NCBI GenBank assembly: GCA_017547165.1
Contig: JAFYQK010000025.1
Location: 310,001-374,000, forward strand
DNA length: 64,000 bases
Source: Bacteroidaceae bacterium
GTDB taxonomy: Bacteria > Bacteroidota > Bacteroidia > Bacteroidales > Bacteroidaceae
Direction: 5' to 3'
Shown here: in pieces, positions 1 through 7,345 of the stretch
How the letters are laid out: each line of letters begins with the position of its first letter
Position numbering within the stretch: position 1 is the stretch's first letter
The notes under the pieces: model-generated
The model's input: only the letters and a program-made list of their open reading frames with translations
Databases searched by the model: none
Told to the model about the DNA's origin: nothing
Position numbers and translations under genes: made by a program

Positions 1-272
1 AACTCATAGCCTTGGGCAAGTATCCACGCCTCTCTTTGGGTCTGTACCTCTTCATGGGATGGAGCGGTTTGTTCATAGCCGACAGCGTGTATCAGCGTCT
101 CTCCGTGTTGTCCATAGCCGGCATCTTGGCCGAGGGACTGTTCTACACCGCTGGCACCTATTTCTTTGCACACGATGACCGTCCTCATTATCATGCCATC
201 TGGCACATCTTCGTTCTTCTCGGTGCCATGGCCCACTTCTCTGCCGTACTATGCATCGTGATGGGATGGTAG
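1..272 (+). CDS. Hemolysin III / YqfA family membrane protein, C-terminal part
   Basis: The reading frame is already open at the window edge (first full codon at base 3), so the N-terminal part lies outside. The visible ~90 residues contain three hydrophobic stretches, and the end carries the family pattern of a histidine pair (HAIWH) followed by a membrane segment with AHF, typical of the HlyIII/PAQR superfamily, whose conserved His residues bind zinc in related receptors. It is an inner-membrane protein of poorly known function; the name hemolysin is historical. It stops at a TAG just before a GC-rich palindromic intergenic region. Family call fairly sure, function unknown. Confidence 0.75.
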   Translation, partial: LIALGKYPRLSLGLYLFMGWSGLFIADSVYQRLSVLSIAGILAEGLFYTAGTYFFAHDDRPHYHAIWHIFVLLGAMAHFSAVLCIVMGW

Positions 273-282
273 GGGAAGGACC

Positions 283-500
283 CCTCCCCAGCCAACGGAC
301 TCTCCCCCCAGCCCCTCCACAAGGGAGGGGAGTATAATCTACTGTTTGATGTGGGCATTAGTCAGTTGTAACTGACTCTACCCCTAATTAGGGGTAGTAC
401 CCCGCAGGGGGGAGGGGGTATGCAAATCTACGCCATTGTCGGTTGTAACCACTCCCTCCCCTTGTGGGAGGGGTCCGGGGGATTGAGGGGGGGCCTAACC
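283..500. repeat. Cluster of GC-rich palindromic intergenic repeats
   Basis: This non-coding stretch between the hemolysin III stop and the kinase stop is built from inverted repeats. A CCCCTCC-ACAAGGG-type module near 315-334 recurs in inverse orientation near 452-474 (CCCTCCCCTTGTGGGAGGGG). Between them are a palindrome at 360-375 (GTCAGTTGTAACTGAC) and one at 378-395 (TACCCCTAATTAGGGGTA), followed by CCCCGCAGGGG. The base composition is far more GC-rich than usual for intergenic DNA of this genome. It may work as a transcription end signal for both convergent genes, or be a dispersed REP-like family; only a genome-wide count would tell. Confidence 0.6.
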
Positions 501-520
501 GCTCACCTCTCACCGTTTAT

Positions 521-1816
521 TTATTGTTTCATCAAGGTAAAATCAAAGCGCAGGCCTCCTTCAGGTCTGTTGGTTGCCGTGATGTTGCCACCATGGAAGA
601 GAACGGCATGCTTTACGATGGAAAGTCCAAGGCCGGTGCCACCCAATTTGCGCGAGCGTCCCTTGTCTATGCGGTAAAAGCGCTCGAATAGCCTGCTTAG
701 GTGTTGGGGGGCAACTCCTTGTCCGTCATCTTCAAACCTGATACGACATAGTTTTTCGGTATTCTCCAGAAGGGTGATATATATGTTCCTGCCACTGGAA
801 TATGCTATGGCATTCTTTGTCAGGTTGCTGAAGATGGAGCCTATCAGAGAATTATTGCCGGCAAGCGTAACCTCCTCGTTGAAACTGATGTGCAGTTCGA
901 GGCGCTCTTCTGGAGGCAACACACTCAGTTCTTCTGATATTTCCCTCAGGATATTGTTTATGCATACATTCTCCGTGCTGATCAGTTGGCTTCCCTCCTC
1001 CAGTCTTGTTATTAGCGAGATATCATTCAGCAGTTGGCGCAGCCGCTCGTTGTGGGTGTAGCATCTTGCTATGAGTTCCTGGCGCTTTTCCTCGCTCAGG
1101 GCTATGCCGGAGAGCAGGGTTTCAAGGCAGACCTGCATGGAAGCGACTGGCGTTTTGAGTTCGTGATTGATGTTGTTGCTAAGTTGGCGCTTAATCCGGT
1201 TCTTCTCCTGTTCGGATTCAAACTGGTTTACTCTTTCTATGTCCTGGCCCAGTTTGCGTGTGCTGAAATAAGCCGCTATGCTCATGGCCAAACTGATGGC
1301 TATCATCACAAAGAGGAAGGTCCAGTCGGCTTGGAGCAGTTCTCTGAGTGTGGCAGAATAGGGGATGGCCGTACGCACGATGACCCTCTGGCCACGTGTG
1401 GCTGAGTAGAAATACTCGCGCCCGTCGCTTGCCGACTGGCGGCCGATGTGGTAGCCGCTCCCATGCCTTAGTGCGGATGCTATCTCCGGACGCTCGATGT
1501 GGTTGTCCAAGGAGTCGAGCGGAATCATGTTGTCGTAAACCACGGCTCCCGACAGGGTTATGACAGAGACACGCAAATCGTCGAAGGGCTTTTCGTGCGA
1601 GGCGATGTAGGTCTCATAGGGCAGCCCCTCCTCCACGGTTTCAAGCAGGTGGCGGTTGTATTGTTGCAACTTGGCGCTGAGGAAGTCGGATTTGTACTGC
1701 TTCTCCCTCACATACTGGAAACCTATGGACAGAAGGATTATCGTCCACGAGAAGGACAGGAGCATGAGCAGGAGCCTCCTGTGGTAGGAAAGTCTAATAG
1801 CGAAAGCCATAGCCAT
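521..1816 (-). CDS. Sensor histidine kinase, PhoR-like
   Basis: Membrane sensor kinase of 431 residues. TM1 lies at ~13-33 and TM2 at ~163-185, enclosing a ~130-residue periplasmic sensor region. The HisKA H-box (NHELKTP) has the phosphoacceptor His218. The HATPase domain shows the N box around 329-340, DDGQGV at ~363-368 and GGTGLGL at ~392-398. Its 5' end overlaps the response-regulator stop by 23 bases, so the two are translationally coupled; an internal Met at residue 3 is an alternative start. It lies beside the porin-pst operon, so it most likely senses phosphate limitation like PhoR. That role is inferred from context. A close paralogue lies at 9221-10663. Confidence 0.88.
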   Translation of the reverse strand: MAMAFAIRLSYHRRLLLMLLSFSWTIILLSIGFQYVREKQYKSDFLSAKLQQYNRHLLETVEEGLPYETYIASHEKPFDDLRVSVITLSGAVVYDNMIPLDSLDNHIERPEIASALRHGSGYHIGRQSASDGREYFYSATRGQRVIVRTAIPYSATLRELLQADWTFLFVMIAISLAMSIAAYFSTRKLGQDIERVNQFESEQEKNRIKRQLSNNINHELKTPVASMQVCLETLLSGIALSEEKRQELIARCYTHNERLRQLLNDISLITRLEEGSQLISTENVCINNILREISEELSVLPPEERLELHISFNEEVTLAGNNSLIGSIFSNLTKNAIAYSSGRNIYITLLENTEKLCRIRFEDDGQGVAPQHLSRLFERFYRIDKGRSRKLGGTGLGLSIVKHAVLFHGGNITATNRPEGGLRFDFTLMKQ

Positions 1817-2495
1817 ATCCGGATTTTGTTACAATGTATGCCCCGTAGGGACCTATCTTCTGGCGCACCCTGGTGATGTTGACATCGATGGTGCGGTCGA
1901 GCACCACCACCTCATCGCTCCACACACGGCTCAGGATCTGCTCTCTGCTGCACACACGCCCACGGTGGGAGATAAGGTATGCCAGCAGTTCGAACTCCTT
2001 TCTGGTCAGTTTCACCTCCGTGCCGTCCACCGTGCAGCGCTTGAACTCCATGTCCAGGTGCAGCCCCTCCACCACCAGGGAGTTTGTCCTTGCAGCCGCC
2101 TGCGGCACCTTGTGCCCGGAGGTGCGCCTGAGCACACTCTTTATGCGAGCCACCACATTGCGCACGGTATATGGCTTCACTATGTAGTCGTCTGCCCCCA
2201 GGTTGAGCCCCATCACCATGTCGTCCTCGCTGTCCCTTGCCGTACAGAAGATGATGGGAATGTCGGCGGTGGCGATGTCTGCCTTCATCATCCGTGCCAT
2301 TTTTATTCCGCTTATCTCGCCCATCATGATGTCCAGCAGGACAAGGGAATAGGACCTCAGGTCGTAGGTCAGAGCCTGCTCGGCACTGAAGGCCGTGTCC
2401 ACGTCGTAGCCCTCGTTCTCAAGGTTCAGTTTCAGCACCTCGCACAACGTCTCCTCGTCGTCCACGATGAGTATGCGTTTCGTTGTTGTGTCCAT
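1794..2495 (-). CDS. OmpR/PhoB-family response regulator
   Basis: DNA-binding response regulator of 233 residues. The receiver domain occupies ~6-122, with the acidic pair Asp12/Asp13, phosphoacceptor Asp55 (LVLLDIMM) and the conserved Lys of IVKPYT. The C-terminal winged helix (~140-232) has the family pattern ending in DVNITRVRQKIG and a GYGYGF tail. It is the partner of the overlapping kinase downstream and is transcribed away from the porin-pst operon. By position it is the best candidate for the regulator that binds the 11-bp-phased repeats in the shared intergenic region. PhoB-like is my reading; RprY-like regulators have the same architecture. Confidence 0.9.
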   Translation of the reverse strand: MDTTTKRILIVDDEETLCEVLKLNLENEGYDVDTAFSAEQALTYDLRSYSLVLLDIMMGEISGIKMARMMKADIATADIPIIFCTARDSEDDMVMGLNLGADDYIVKPYTVRNVVARIKSVLRRTSGHKVPQAAARTNSLVVEGLHLDMEFKRCTVDGTEVKLTRKEFELLAYLISHRGRVCSREQILSRVWSDEVVVLDRTIDVNITRVRQKIGPYGAYIVTKSGYGYGFRY

Positions 2496-2519
2496 ACCTT
2501 ATATAATATTATTGCGATG

Positions 2520-2527
2520 CAAAATTA
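2520..2527 (-). promoter_or_regulatory. -7 box for the response regulator-kinase pair
   Basis: TAATTTTG on the minus strand fits the Bacteroidetes -7 consensus TAnnTTTG and lies about 25 bases before the response-regulator start. I see no matching TTTG at the -33 spacing. Confidence 0.5.
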
Positions 2528-2598
2528 CGGAGAAAAAGCATACCATGTACAGTCTGCCTGTAGATTTAATAAAAATGTAACATCTTCCATGGCCGATT

Positions 2599-2660
2599 TG
2601 GGTTTTAACCGAAACCTAACTTTTTTGAAACAAAACTGAAACATTATACCCCTACTTTTG
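2599..2660 (+). promoter_or_regulatory. Pho-box-like direct repeats and -7 box of the porin-pst operon
   Basis: Four 7-mers, TTTTAAC, ACCTAAC, TTGAAAC and CTGAAAC, end at 2609, 2620, 2631 and 2642, which is an exact 11-bp period (7-bp repeat plus 4-bp spacer). Ten bases later comes TACTTTTG (2653-2660), a Bacteroidetes -7 box. The nearest TTTG upstream is 25 bases away, too far for a normal -33 element. Phased repeats close to the core promoter in place of a -33/-35 box match how PhoB (E. coli) and PhoP (Bacillus) boxes are built. The repeats are seen; binding by the neighbouring regulator is inferred. Confidence 0.68.
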
Positions 2661-2687
2661 CGGTGTCCAAACAAGAAACGGACACCG
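2661..2687 (+). other. Perfect 8-bp inverted repeat in the porin leader
   Basis: CGGTGTCC at 2661-2668 and GGACACCG at 2680-2687 form a perfect 8-bp stem with an 11-base loop. It lies right after the -7 box and ends 6 bases before the porin start codon, so the mRNA would begin with a hairpin. It could stabilise the 5' end or be an operator. Confidence 0.55.
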
Positions 2688-2693
2688 TAAACT

Positions 2694-3677
2694 ATGAAAA
2701 GAAGAATGATTATTGCTATGGCATTTGCCGGCATGGGTATCGTGGCACAGGCCCAGGATACCAAAGTGAAGGAAGAACCCAAGGGTAAGCCCATCATCCA
2801 GGTGTTTGCCAACCTGCACACGGGTTTCGGTGCAGAGAACGACGACCGCGGGTTTGAGTTGGAGAGAAGTTATCTGGGTTACGAGTACAACCTGGGCAAG
2901 GGATTGAGCGTGAAGGGCGTGGCCGACATAGGCAAGTCCTCCAAGGTAGACGACTACCACCGTATCTTCTATGTGAAGAATGCCCTGATACAATGGAAGA
3001 AGGGCAAACTGACACTGGCTGGCGGCCTTATCTCCACCACACAGTTCAACTTTCAGGAAAAGTTCTGGGGCTACCGCTATGTGATGAAGTCCTTCCAGGA
3101 CAAGTACAAGTTTGGTAGCAGTGCCGACCTGGGTGTTTCTGCATCGTACAAGTTCACCGATTGGTTTTCTGCCGACGCCATTATAGTGAATGGCGAGGGA
3201 TACAAGAAGATTCAGGTGAAGGATGGTTTCAACTATGGCTTGGGTATGACGCTGACACCCGTTAAGGGCTTTCAAATCCGTTTGTACGGAGGTTTGAACG
3301 AAGCAGCCGAGGAGGGCAGGAAGAACACTGTAAACATGTCTGCCTTCGTGGGTTACAAGACGGAAAGGTTTACCGTAGGTGCCGAGTACACCCACATGTG
3401 GAATGCCTCCTACAAGAAGGATGCCGACCAGTACGGCTATTCGGTGTTTGCCTCTGCAAAACTATCAAAGTGCGCAGACCTCTATGCCCGCTTCGACGAT
3501 GTCTACTCCAAGGACAAGTGGAACGTGGAGAAGGACGAATCCTCTGCCATCCTGGGCGCCCAGTTCAAGTTGGGCAAGTATGTCAAGGTTGCCCCCAACG
3601 TCCGCATGAGTATTCCCAAGGCCGACGGTGCGGACAACCGCTATTCTGCCTACGTGAGTTGCTATTTCGGTATTTAA
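2694..3677 (+). CDS. Outer-membrane porin, likely phosphate-selective
   Basis: Protein of 327 residues with a Sec signal peptide ending near AQAQ (~21). The rest shows the alternating hydrophobic/aromatic and glycine pattern of a beta-barrel with many short Tyr-rich strands, and ends on an aromatic-rich strand (YVSCYFGI) as outer-membrane proteins do. It is the first gene after the Pho-box-like promoter and lies 45 bases before pstS, so it probably lets phosphate across the outer membrane, like OprP/OprO. Selectivity is inferred from the operon, not from residues I can identify. ATG at 2694 is the first start after the promoter. Confidence 0.75.
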   Translation: MKRRMIIAMAFAGMGIVAQAQDTKVKEEPKGKPIIQVFANLHTGFGAENDDRGFELERSYLGYEYNLGKGLSVKGVADIGKSSKVDDYHRIFYVKNALIQWKKGKLTLAGGLISTTQFNFQEKFWGYRYVMKSFQDKYKFGSSADLGVSASYKFTDWFSADAIIVNGEGYKKIQVKDGFNYGLGMTLTPVKGFQIRLYGGLNEAAEEGRKNTVNMSAFVGYKTERFTVGAEYTHMWNASYKKDADQYGYSVFASAKLSKCADLYARFDDVYSKDKWNVEKDESSAILGAQFKLGKYVKVAPNVRMSIPKADGADNRYSAYVSCYFGI

Positions 3678-3722
3678 TCCACAAATATTTAGGTATTATT
3701 ACAATATAAAAATAGGAATATT

Positions 3723-4781
3723 ATGAAAAAGATGTTTTTGTCAGCAATGGTGCTGATGCTCGCCCTTGCCATGGTGTCTTGTGGCGGAAAAGCGACAGGC
3801 GACGGACGTGAGGCACAGGAACTTTCCGGTGCAGGTGCAACCTTTCCTCTGCCTTTCTATAATGTGGTCTTCGAGCAGTTTTCCCTGCTCAATGGCGATG
3901 CCGTGGCATACGGAGGCATAGGTTCGGGTGGCGGTGTGCGCAACCTGCGCGACAAGATCGTTGACTTTGCCGGAAGCGATGCTTTCCTCACGGACAAGGA
4001 GATGGCCGATATGCCCGAGGTGCTTCATGTCCCCACCTGTATGGGTGCAGTGGTTCTTGCCTATAATCTTGAGGGAGTAGGCGAACTCAACCTTTCTGGC
4101 GAGGTGATTGCCGATATATTCGCTGGCAATATAAAGATGTGGAACGATGAGCGTCTGGCCGCCCTCAATCCCAATGCACAACTCCCTGCCGAGGCTATTA
4201 TACCCGTATTCCGTTCAGACGGTTCGGGCACTACCTTCGTCTTCACCGACTATCTTACAAAGGCCAGCCCCATGTGGAAAGAGAAGTTCGGTGCCGGCAA
4301 GTCGGTAAACTTCCCCTCAGGGCAGGCGGCAAAGGGCAATCCTGGTGTGGCAGGTGTAATCAAGCAGACAAAGAACTCTATCGGCTATGTAGGGTCGGAG
4401 TATGCCTTTGCACAGAAGATAGCATACGCAAAGGTCCAGAACCTGCAGGGCGAGTTTGTAGAGCCTGCATCAGCAAGTATCTCGGCAGCCGCTTCCGGAG
4501 ACATCCCTGCCGACACACGTTGCTCAATCACCAATTCTGATGCGATAGGTGCATACCCTATCTCTACATTCACATGGATGATTGTCTACAAGGAGCAGAA
4601 CTATTCCGACCGCTCAAAGGAGCAGGCAATTGCCACGCTCGACCTCCTGAAGTACATCCTCTCGGACGAGGCACAGGGCATTACCTCAGAGGTACACTAT
4701 GCACCCCTTCCAGAGAAGGCCAGGGAGCAGAGCATGAAGAACCTGCATACGGTAACCTATGATGGAATGACAATACTGTAA
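3723..4781 (+). CDS. pstS: Phosphate ABC transporter substrate-binding lipoprotein
   Basis: Protein of 352 residues with a lipoprotein signal (lipobox ending at Cys20, MVSCGG). Phosphate-binding segments of the PstS fold are clear: GAGATFPLPFY, GSGGGVRNL, GSDAFL and RSDGSGTTFVFTDYL. As a lipoprotein it stays anchored in the periplasm, captures phosphate and hands it to PstC-PstA. It follows the porin and precedes pstC by 13 bases. Length is normal for the family. Confidence 0.95.
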   Translation: MKKMFLSAMVLMLALAMVSCGGKATGDGREAQELSGAGATFPLPFYNVVFEQFSLLNGDAVAYGGIGSGGGVRNLRDKIVDFAGSDAFLTDKEMADMPEVLHVPTCMGAVVLAYNLEGVGELNLSGEVIADIFAGNIKMWNDERLAALNPNAQLPAEAIIPVFRSDGSGTTFVFTDYLTKASPMWKEKFGAGKSVNFPSGQAAKGNPGVAGVIKQTKNSIGYVGSEYAFAQKIAYAKVQNLQGEFVEPASASISAAASGDIPADTRCSITNSDAIGAYPISTFTWMIVYKEQNYSDRSKEQAIATLDLLKYILSDEAQGITSEVHYAPLPEKAREQSMKNLHTVTYDGMTIL

Positions 4782-4794
4782 CAATCATGAAACT

Positions 4795-5649
4795 ATGAAT
4801 GACAAACTATACAGAGGTTTCCTTTTTATAGCGGCATTGGTAGTACCTGTAGTGTGCGGGGGCGTGGTTTACGCCCTCGTCACTGATGCTTACGATGCTT
4901 TCGAGCATTTCGGTTTTTTCAGGTTCCTCACCTCATCGGAGTGGAACTACACCGAGGGTGCCGAGCAGTATGGGGCATTGCCATTCATCACGGGCACACT
5001 GCTCACTACACTCCTGGCCCTCATCTTCTGCATACCCTTTTCTCTCCCCGTTGCATTGTTCGTGGGTGAGTACTTCAAGGGCACAAAGGTTGCTGCTCTG
5101 CTCAGTACTGTAACCGATTTGCTGGCAGGTATTCCCTCCATCATCTATGGCTTGTGGGGATTCTACACCTTGCGTCCTGTCATTATGGCTCTCAACATTT
5201 CGCCACAGGGTTCGGGCATACTCACCGCTTCGCTGGTGCTGGCCATTATGATCATCCCCTATGCAGCATCGCTCAGTGCCGAGTTCATAAAGATGGTTCC
5301 CAACGACCTGAAGGAGGGTGCATACAGCCTTGGGGCAACGAGAGCCGAGGTTGTACGCAAGGTGGTATTCCCCGTTGCAGGTTCGGGTATCTTCTCCTCG
5401 TACGTCCTTGCCATAGGCCGTGCCTTGGGCGAGACGATGACGGTGACCATGCTCATTGGCAATACCAATGACATCCCCCAGTCGATAACCTCCACGGGCA
5501 ATTCGATGGCATCAATCATTGCCAACCAGTTTGGCGAGGCAGATGATTTGCGCCTCTCATCGCTCATTGCTATCGGTTTGATTCTTTTCTTGATAACCGC
5601 AGCAATCAACATGGTGGGCAAGATAATGATTAAACGTGCAAGAATATGA
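4795..5649 (+). CDS. pstC: Phosphate ABC transporter permease PstC
   Basis: Inner-membrane permease of 284 residues with six predicted membrane helices and the binding-protein-dependent transport motif EGAYSLGATRAE followed by the GRALGETMTV segment characteristic of Pst permeases. It forms a heterodimer with PstA that carries phosphate inward. Its stop overlaps the pstA start (ATGA-type 4-base overlap at 5646-5649), showing coupled translation. The N-terminal loop is short compared with some PstC proteins but otherwise normal. Confidence 0.94.
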   Translation: MNDKLYRGFLFIAALVVPVVCGGVVYALVTDAYDAFEHFGFFRFLTSSEWNYTEGAEQYGALPFITGTLLTTLLALIFCIPFSLPVALFVGEYFKGTKVAALLSTVTDLLAGIPSIIYGLWGFYTLRPVIMALNISPQGSGILTASLVLAIMIIPYAASLSAEFIKMVPNDLKEGAYSLGATRAEVVRKVVFPVAGSGIFSSYVLAIGRALGETMTVTMLIGNTNDIPQSITSTGNSMASIIANQFGEADDLRLSSLIAIGLILFLITAAINMVGKIMIKRARI

Positions 5650-6512
5650 CTACATTCAAACTTAGAAACCGGTTGGCAAAGGACAAACTTATGCTATGGG
5701 GCGTGTGCTTTCTTGCCATGCTTACAGCAGTTCCTTTGCTTGCCATTTTGGGAGAGGTGATAATTCGTGGTTACGACCAGTTGTCGTGGTCGTTCTTCAC
5801 CGAGCCTACCCCTACGGCTTATAAGGCCATGAAGGCCATCGAGGCAGGCAAGCCTATCCCTGGTGGCATTGCCAACGGTATCATTGGCACAATGATAATG
5901 CTGGGCATGGCTGTTGCCGTTGCCGTCCCCACGGGTATCCTGTGCGGTGCATTCCTGGCAGAGAACAGCAAGAGCCGCTTCGCTCAGGCAGTAAGTTATC
6001 TTACCGACCTTCTGCAGGGCACACCATCGGTGATTATTGGCATCATCACCTATATCTGGGTCGTAGTACCCATGAAGGGCTATTCGGCCATAGCAGGCAG
6101 TGTGGCGCTATGCATTATGATGCTTCCGCTTATCATCCGTTCAACAGAAGAGACTCTGAAAATTCTCCCCTCATCGCTCAGGGAGGCAGGCCTGGCACTG
6201 GGTGGCAACAATGCGCGTGTCATGATGAAGGTGCAGTTGCCAGCCGCCTTCGGAGGCATCTTCACCGGTGTGCTGCTTGCCATCTCCAGAGTTATCGGCG
6301 AAACGGCACCCCTGATGTTCACCGCCCTTGGCTGCTCGCTTGTGCGCTTCTCTGTTGACAAACCCATCTCGGCAGTTCCTCTGCTCATTTGGGAGTTCTT
6401 CAACGACCCCAACCTTCAGGAGTTGATATGGGGTGCATCGCTCTTCCTGCTCTTATTCGTACTTACATTGAATCTAACAGCCAAATACCTTGCAAAGAAA
6501 TGGAACCAGTAA
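5646..6512 (+). CDS. pstA: Phosphate ABC transporter permease PstA
   Basis: Permease of 288 residues, partner of PstC. It has about six membrane helices; the coupling motif reads REAGLALGGNNARV and is followed by SRVIGETAPLMFT, a PstA hallmark. It overlaps pstC by 4 bases at the start and pstB by 13 bases at the end, so pstCAB are tightly coupled. Confidence 0.94.
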   Translation: MTTFKLRNRLAKDKLMLWGVCFLAMLTAVPLLAILGEVIIRGYDQLSWSFFTEPTPTAYKAMKAIEAGKPIPGGIANGIIGTMIMLGMAVAVAVPTGILCGAFLAENSKSRFAQAVSYLTDLLQGTPSVIIGIITYIWVVVPMKGYSAIAGSVALCIMMLPLIIRSTEETLKILPSSLREAGLALGGNNARVMMKVQLPAAFGGIFTGVLLAISRVIGETAPLMFTALGCSLVRFSVDKPISAVPLLIWEFFNDPNLQELIWGASLFLLLFVLTLNLTAKYLAKKWNQ

Positions 6513-7267
6513 AACCTATACTTGAATTCAAGAAGACTTGCGTGTCATACACCAAGCAGACAATGGCGGTAAAGTATGTGTCGGCCGCTATCGAAAGAAA
6601 CACCATCACCGCCATCATGGGACCTTCGGGGTGCGGAAAGTCAACCCTGTTGCGTGCGGTAAACCTTATGCACAACCTTTATGCCAACATACGTGTTGAC
6701 GGGGAAATACTGCTGAACGGGGAAAACATCCTCTCCATGGAACCCATTGACGTGCGTCGCAGGGTGGGCATGGTCTTCCAGCGCCCTGCTCCCTTTCCCA
6801 CAATGAGCATCTACGACAATGTACTCTCGGGGTATGCGCTCAATGGCATCCGTCTGTCCAAGGCAGAAAAGGATGCTACGGTGGAGCGGTGCCTGAAAAG
6901 TGTGGCCCTGTGGGACGAGGTGAAGGATGTGCTGAACAAGAAAGGCACCTTCCTGTCGGGTGGTCAGCAGCAGCGTCTGTGCATTGCCCGTGCCTTAGCG
7001 ATGAAGCCCGATGTACTGCTGATGGACGAGCCTACATCGGCTCTTGACCCCATAGCCACCAAACACATCGAGGAACTGCTCCTGGAACTTCAGAAAGAGG
7101 TGACCATACTTATCGTTACCCACAACATGGGGCAGGCAATGCGCATCTCATCAAAATCCATGTTCATGTACCTTGGCGAACTGGTAGAATACGGCGATAC
7201 CGCCACCATGTTCTCCACACCCCTGGACGAGCGCACCAAGGCTTATCTCACAGGAAAGATGGGTTAA
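6500..7267 (+). CDS. pstB: Phosphate ABC transporter ATPase PstB
   Basis: ATP-binding subunit of 255 residues. Walker A is GPSGCGKST (41-49), the signature LSGGQQQR, Walker B VLLMDEPTSALDP, and the switch His lies in VTHNMGQA. I chose the ATG at 6500 (MEPVKP) because it gives the usual PstB length; the same frame stays open further upstream inside pstA, but that extension has no family similarity. It energises phosphate uptake through PstCA. A phoU gene, which usually follows pstB, is missing; a hairpin terminator comes next. Confidence 0.95.
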   Translation: MEPVKPILEFKKTCVSYTKQTMAVKYVSAAIERNTITAIMGPSGCGKSTLLRAVNLMHNLYANIRVDGEILLNGENILSMEPIDVRRRVGMVFQRPAPFPTMSIYDNVLSGYALNGIRLSKAEKDATVERCLKSVALWDEVKDVLNKKGTFLSGGQQQRLCIARALAMKPDVLLMDEPTSALDPIATKHIEELLLELQKEVTILIVTHNMGQAMRISSKSMFMYLGELVEYGDTATMFSTPLDERTKAYLTGKMG

Positions 7268-7286
7268 AGCCTACCGTACAATAGCA

Positions 7287-7318
7287 AAAGCCTACCCCAC
7301 ACGACTGGGATAGGCTTT
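7287..7318. terminator. Bidirectional terminator between pstB and the Na/Pi cotransporter
   Basis: AAAGCCTACCCC (7287-7298) pairs with TGGGATAGGCTTT (7306-7318) with one bulged base. It lies between two convergent genes and can end both transcripts. Confidence 0.8.
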
Positions 7319-7345
7319 GTATTGTAATTGACTGTGCTTTTCTTT

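Noticed and set aside
420-691. Short plus-strand frames over the palindrome cluster and the kinase 3' end
   Set aside because: They run through GC-rich repeats and oppose the kinase C-terminus; no start signal or family match.
6389-6499. Longer pstB N-terminus from an upstream in-frame ATG
   Set aside because: The extra 37 residues lie inside pstA and have no family similarity; ATG 6500 gives the normal PstB length.
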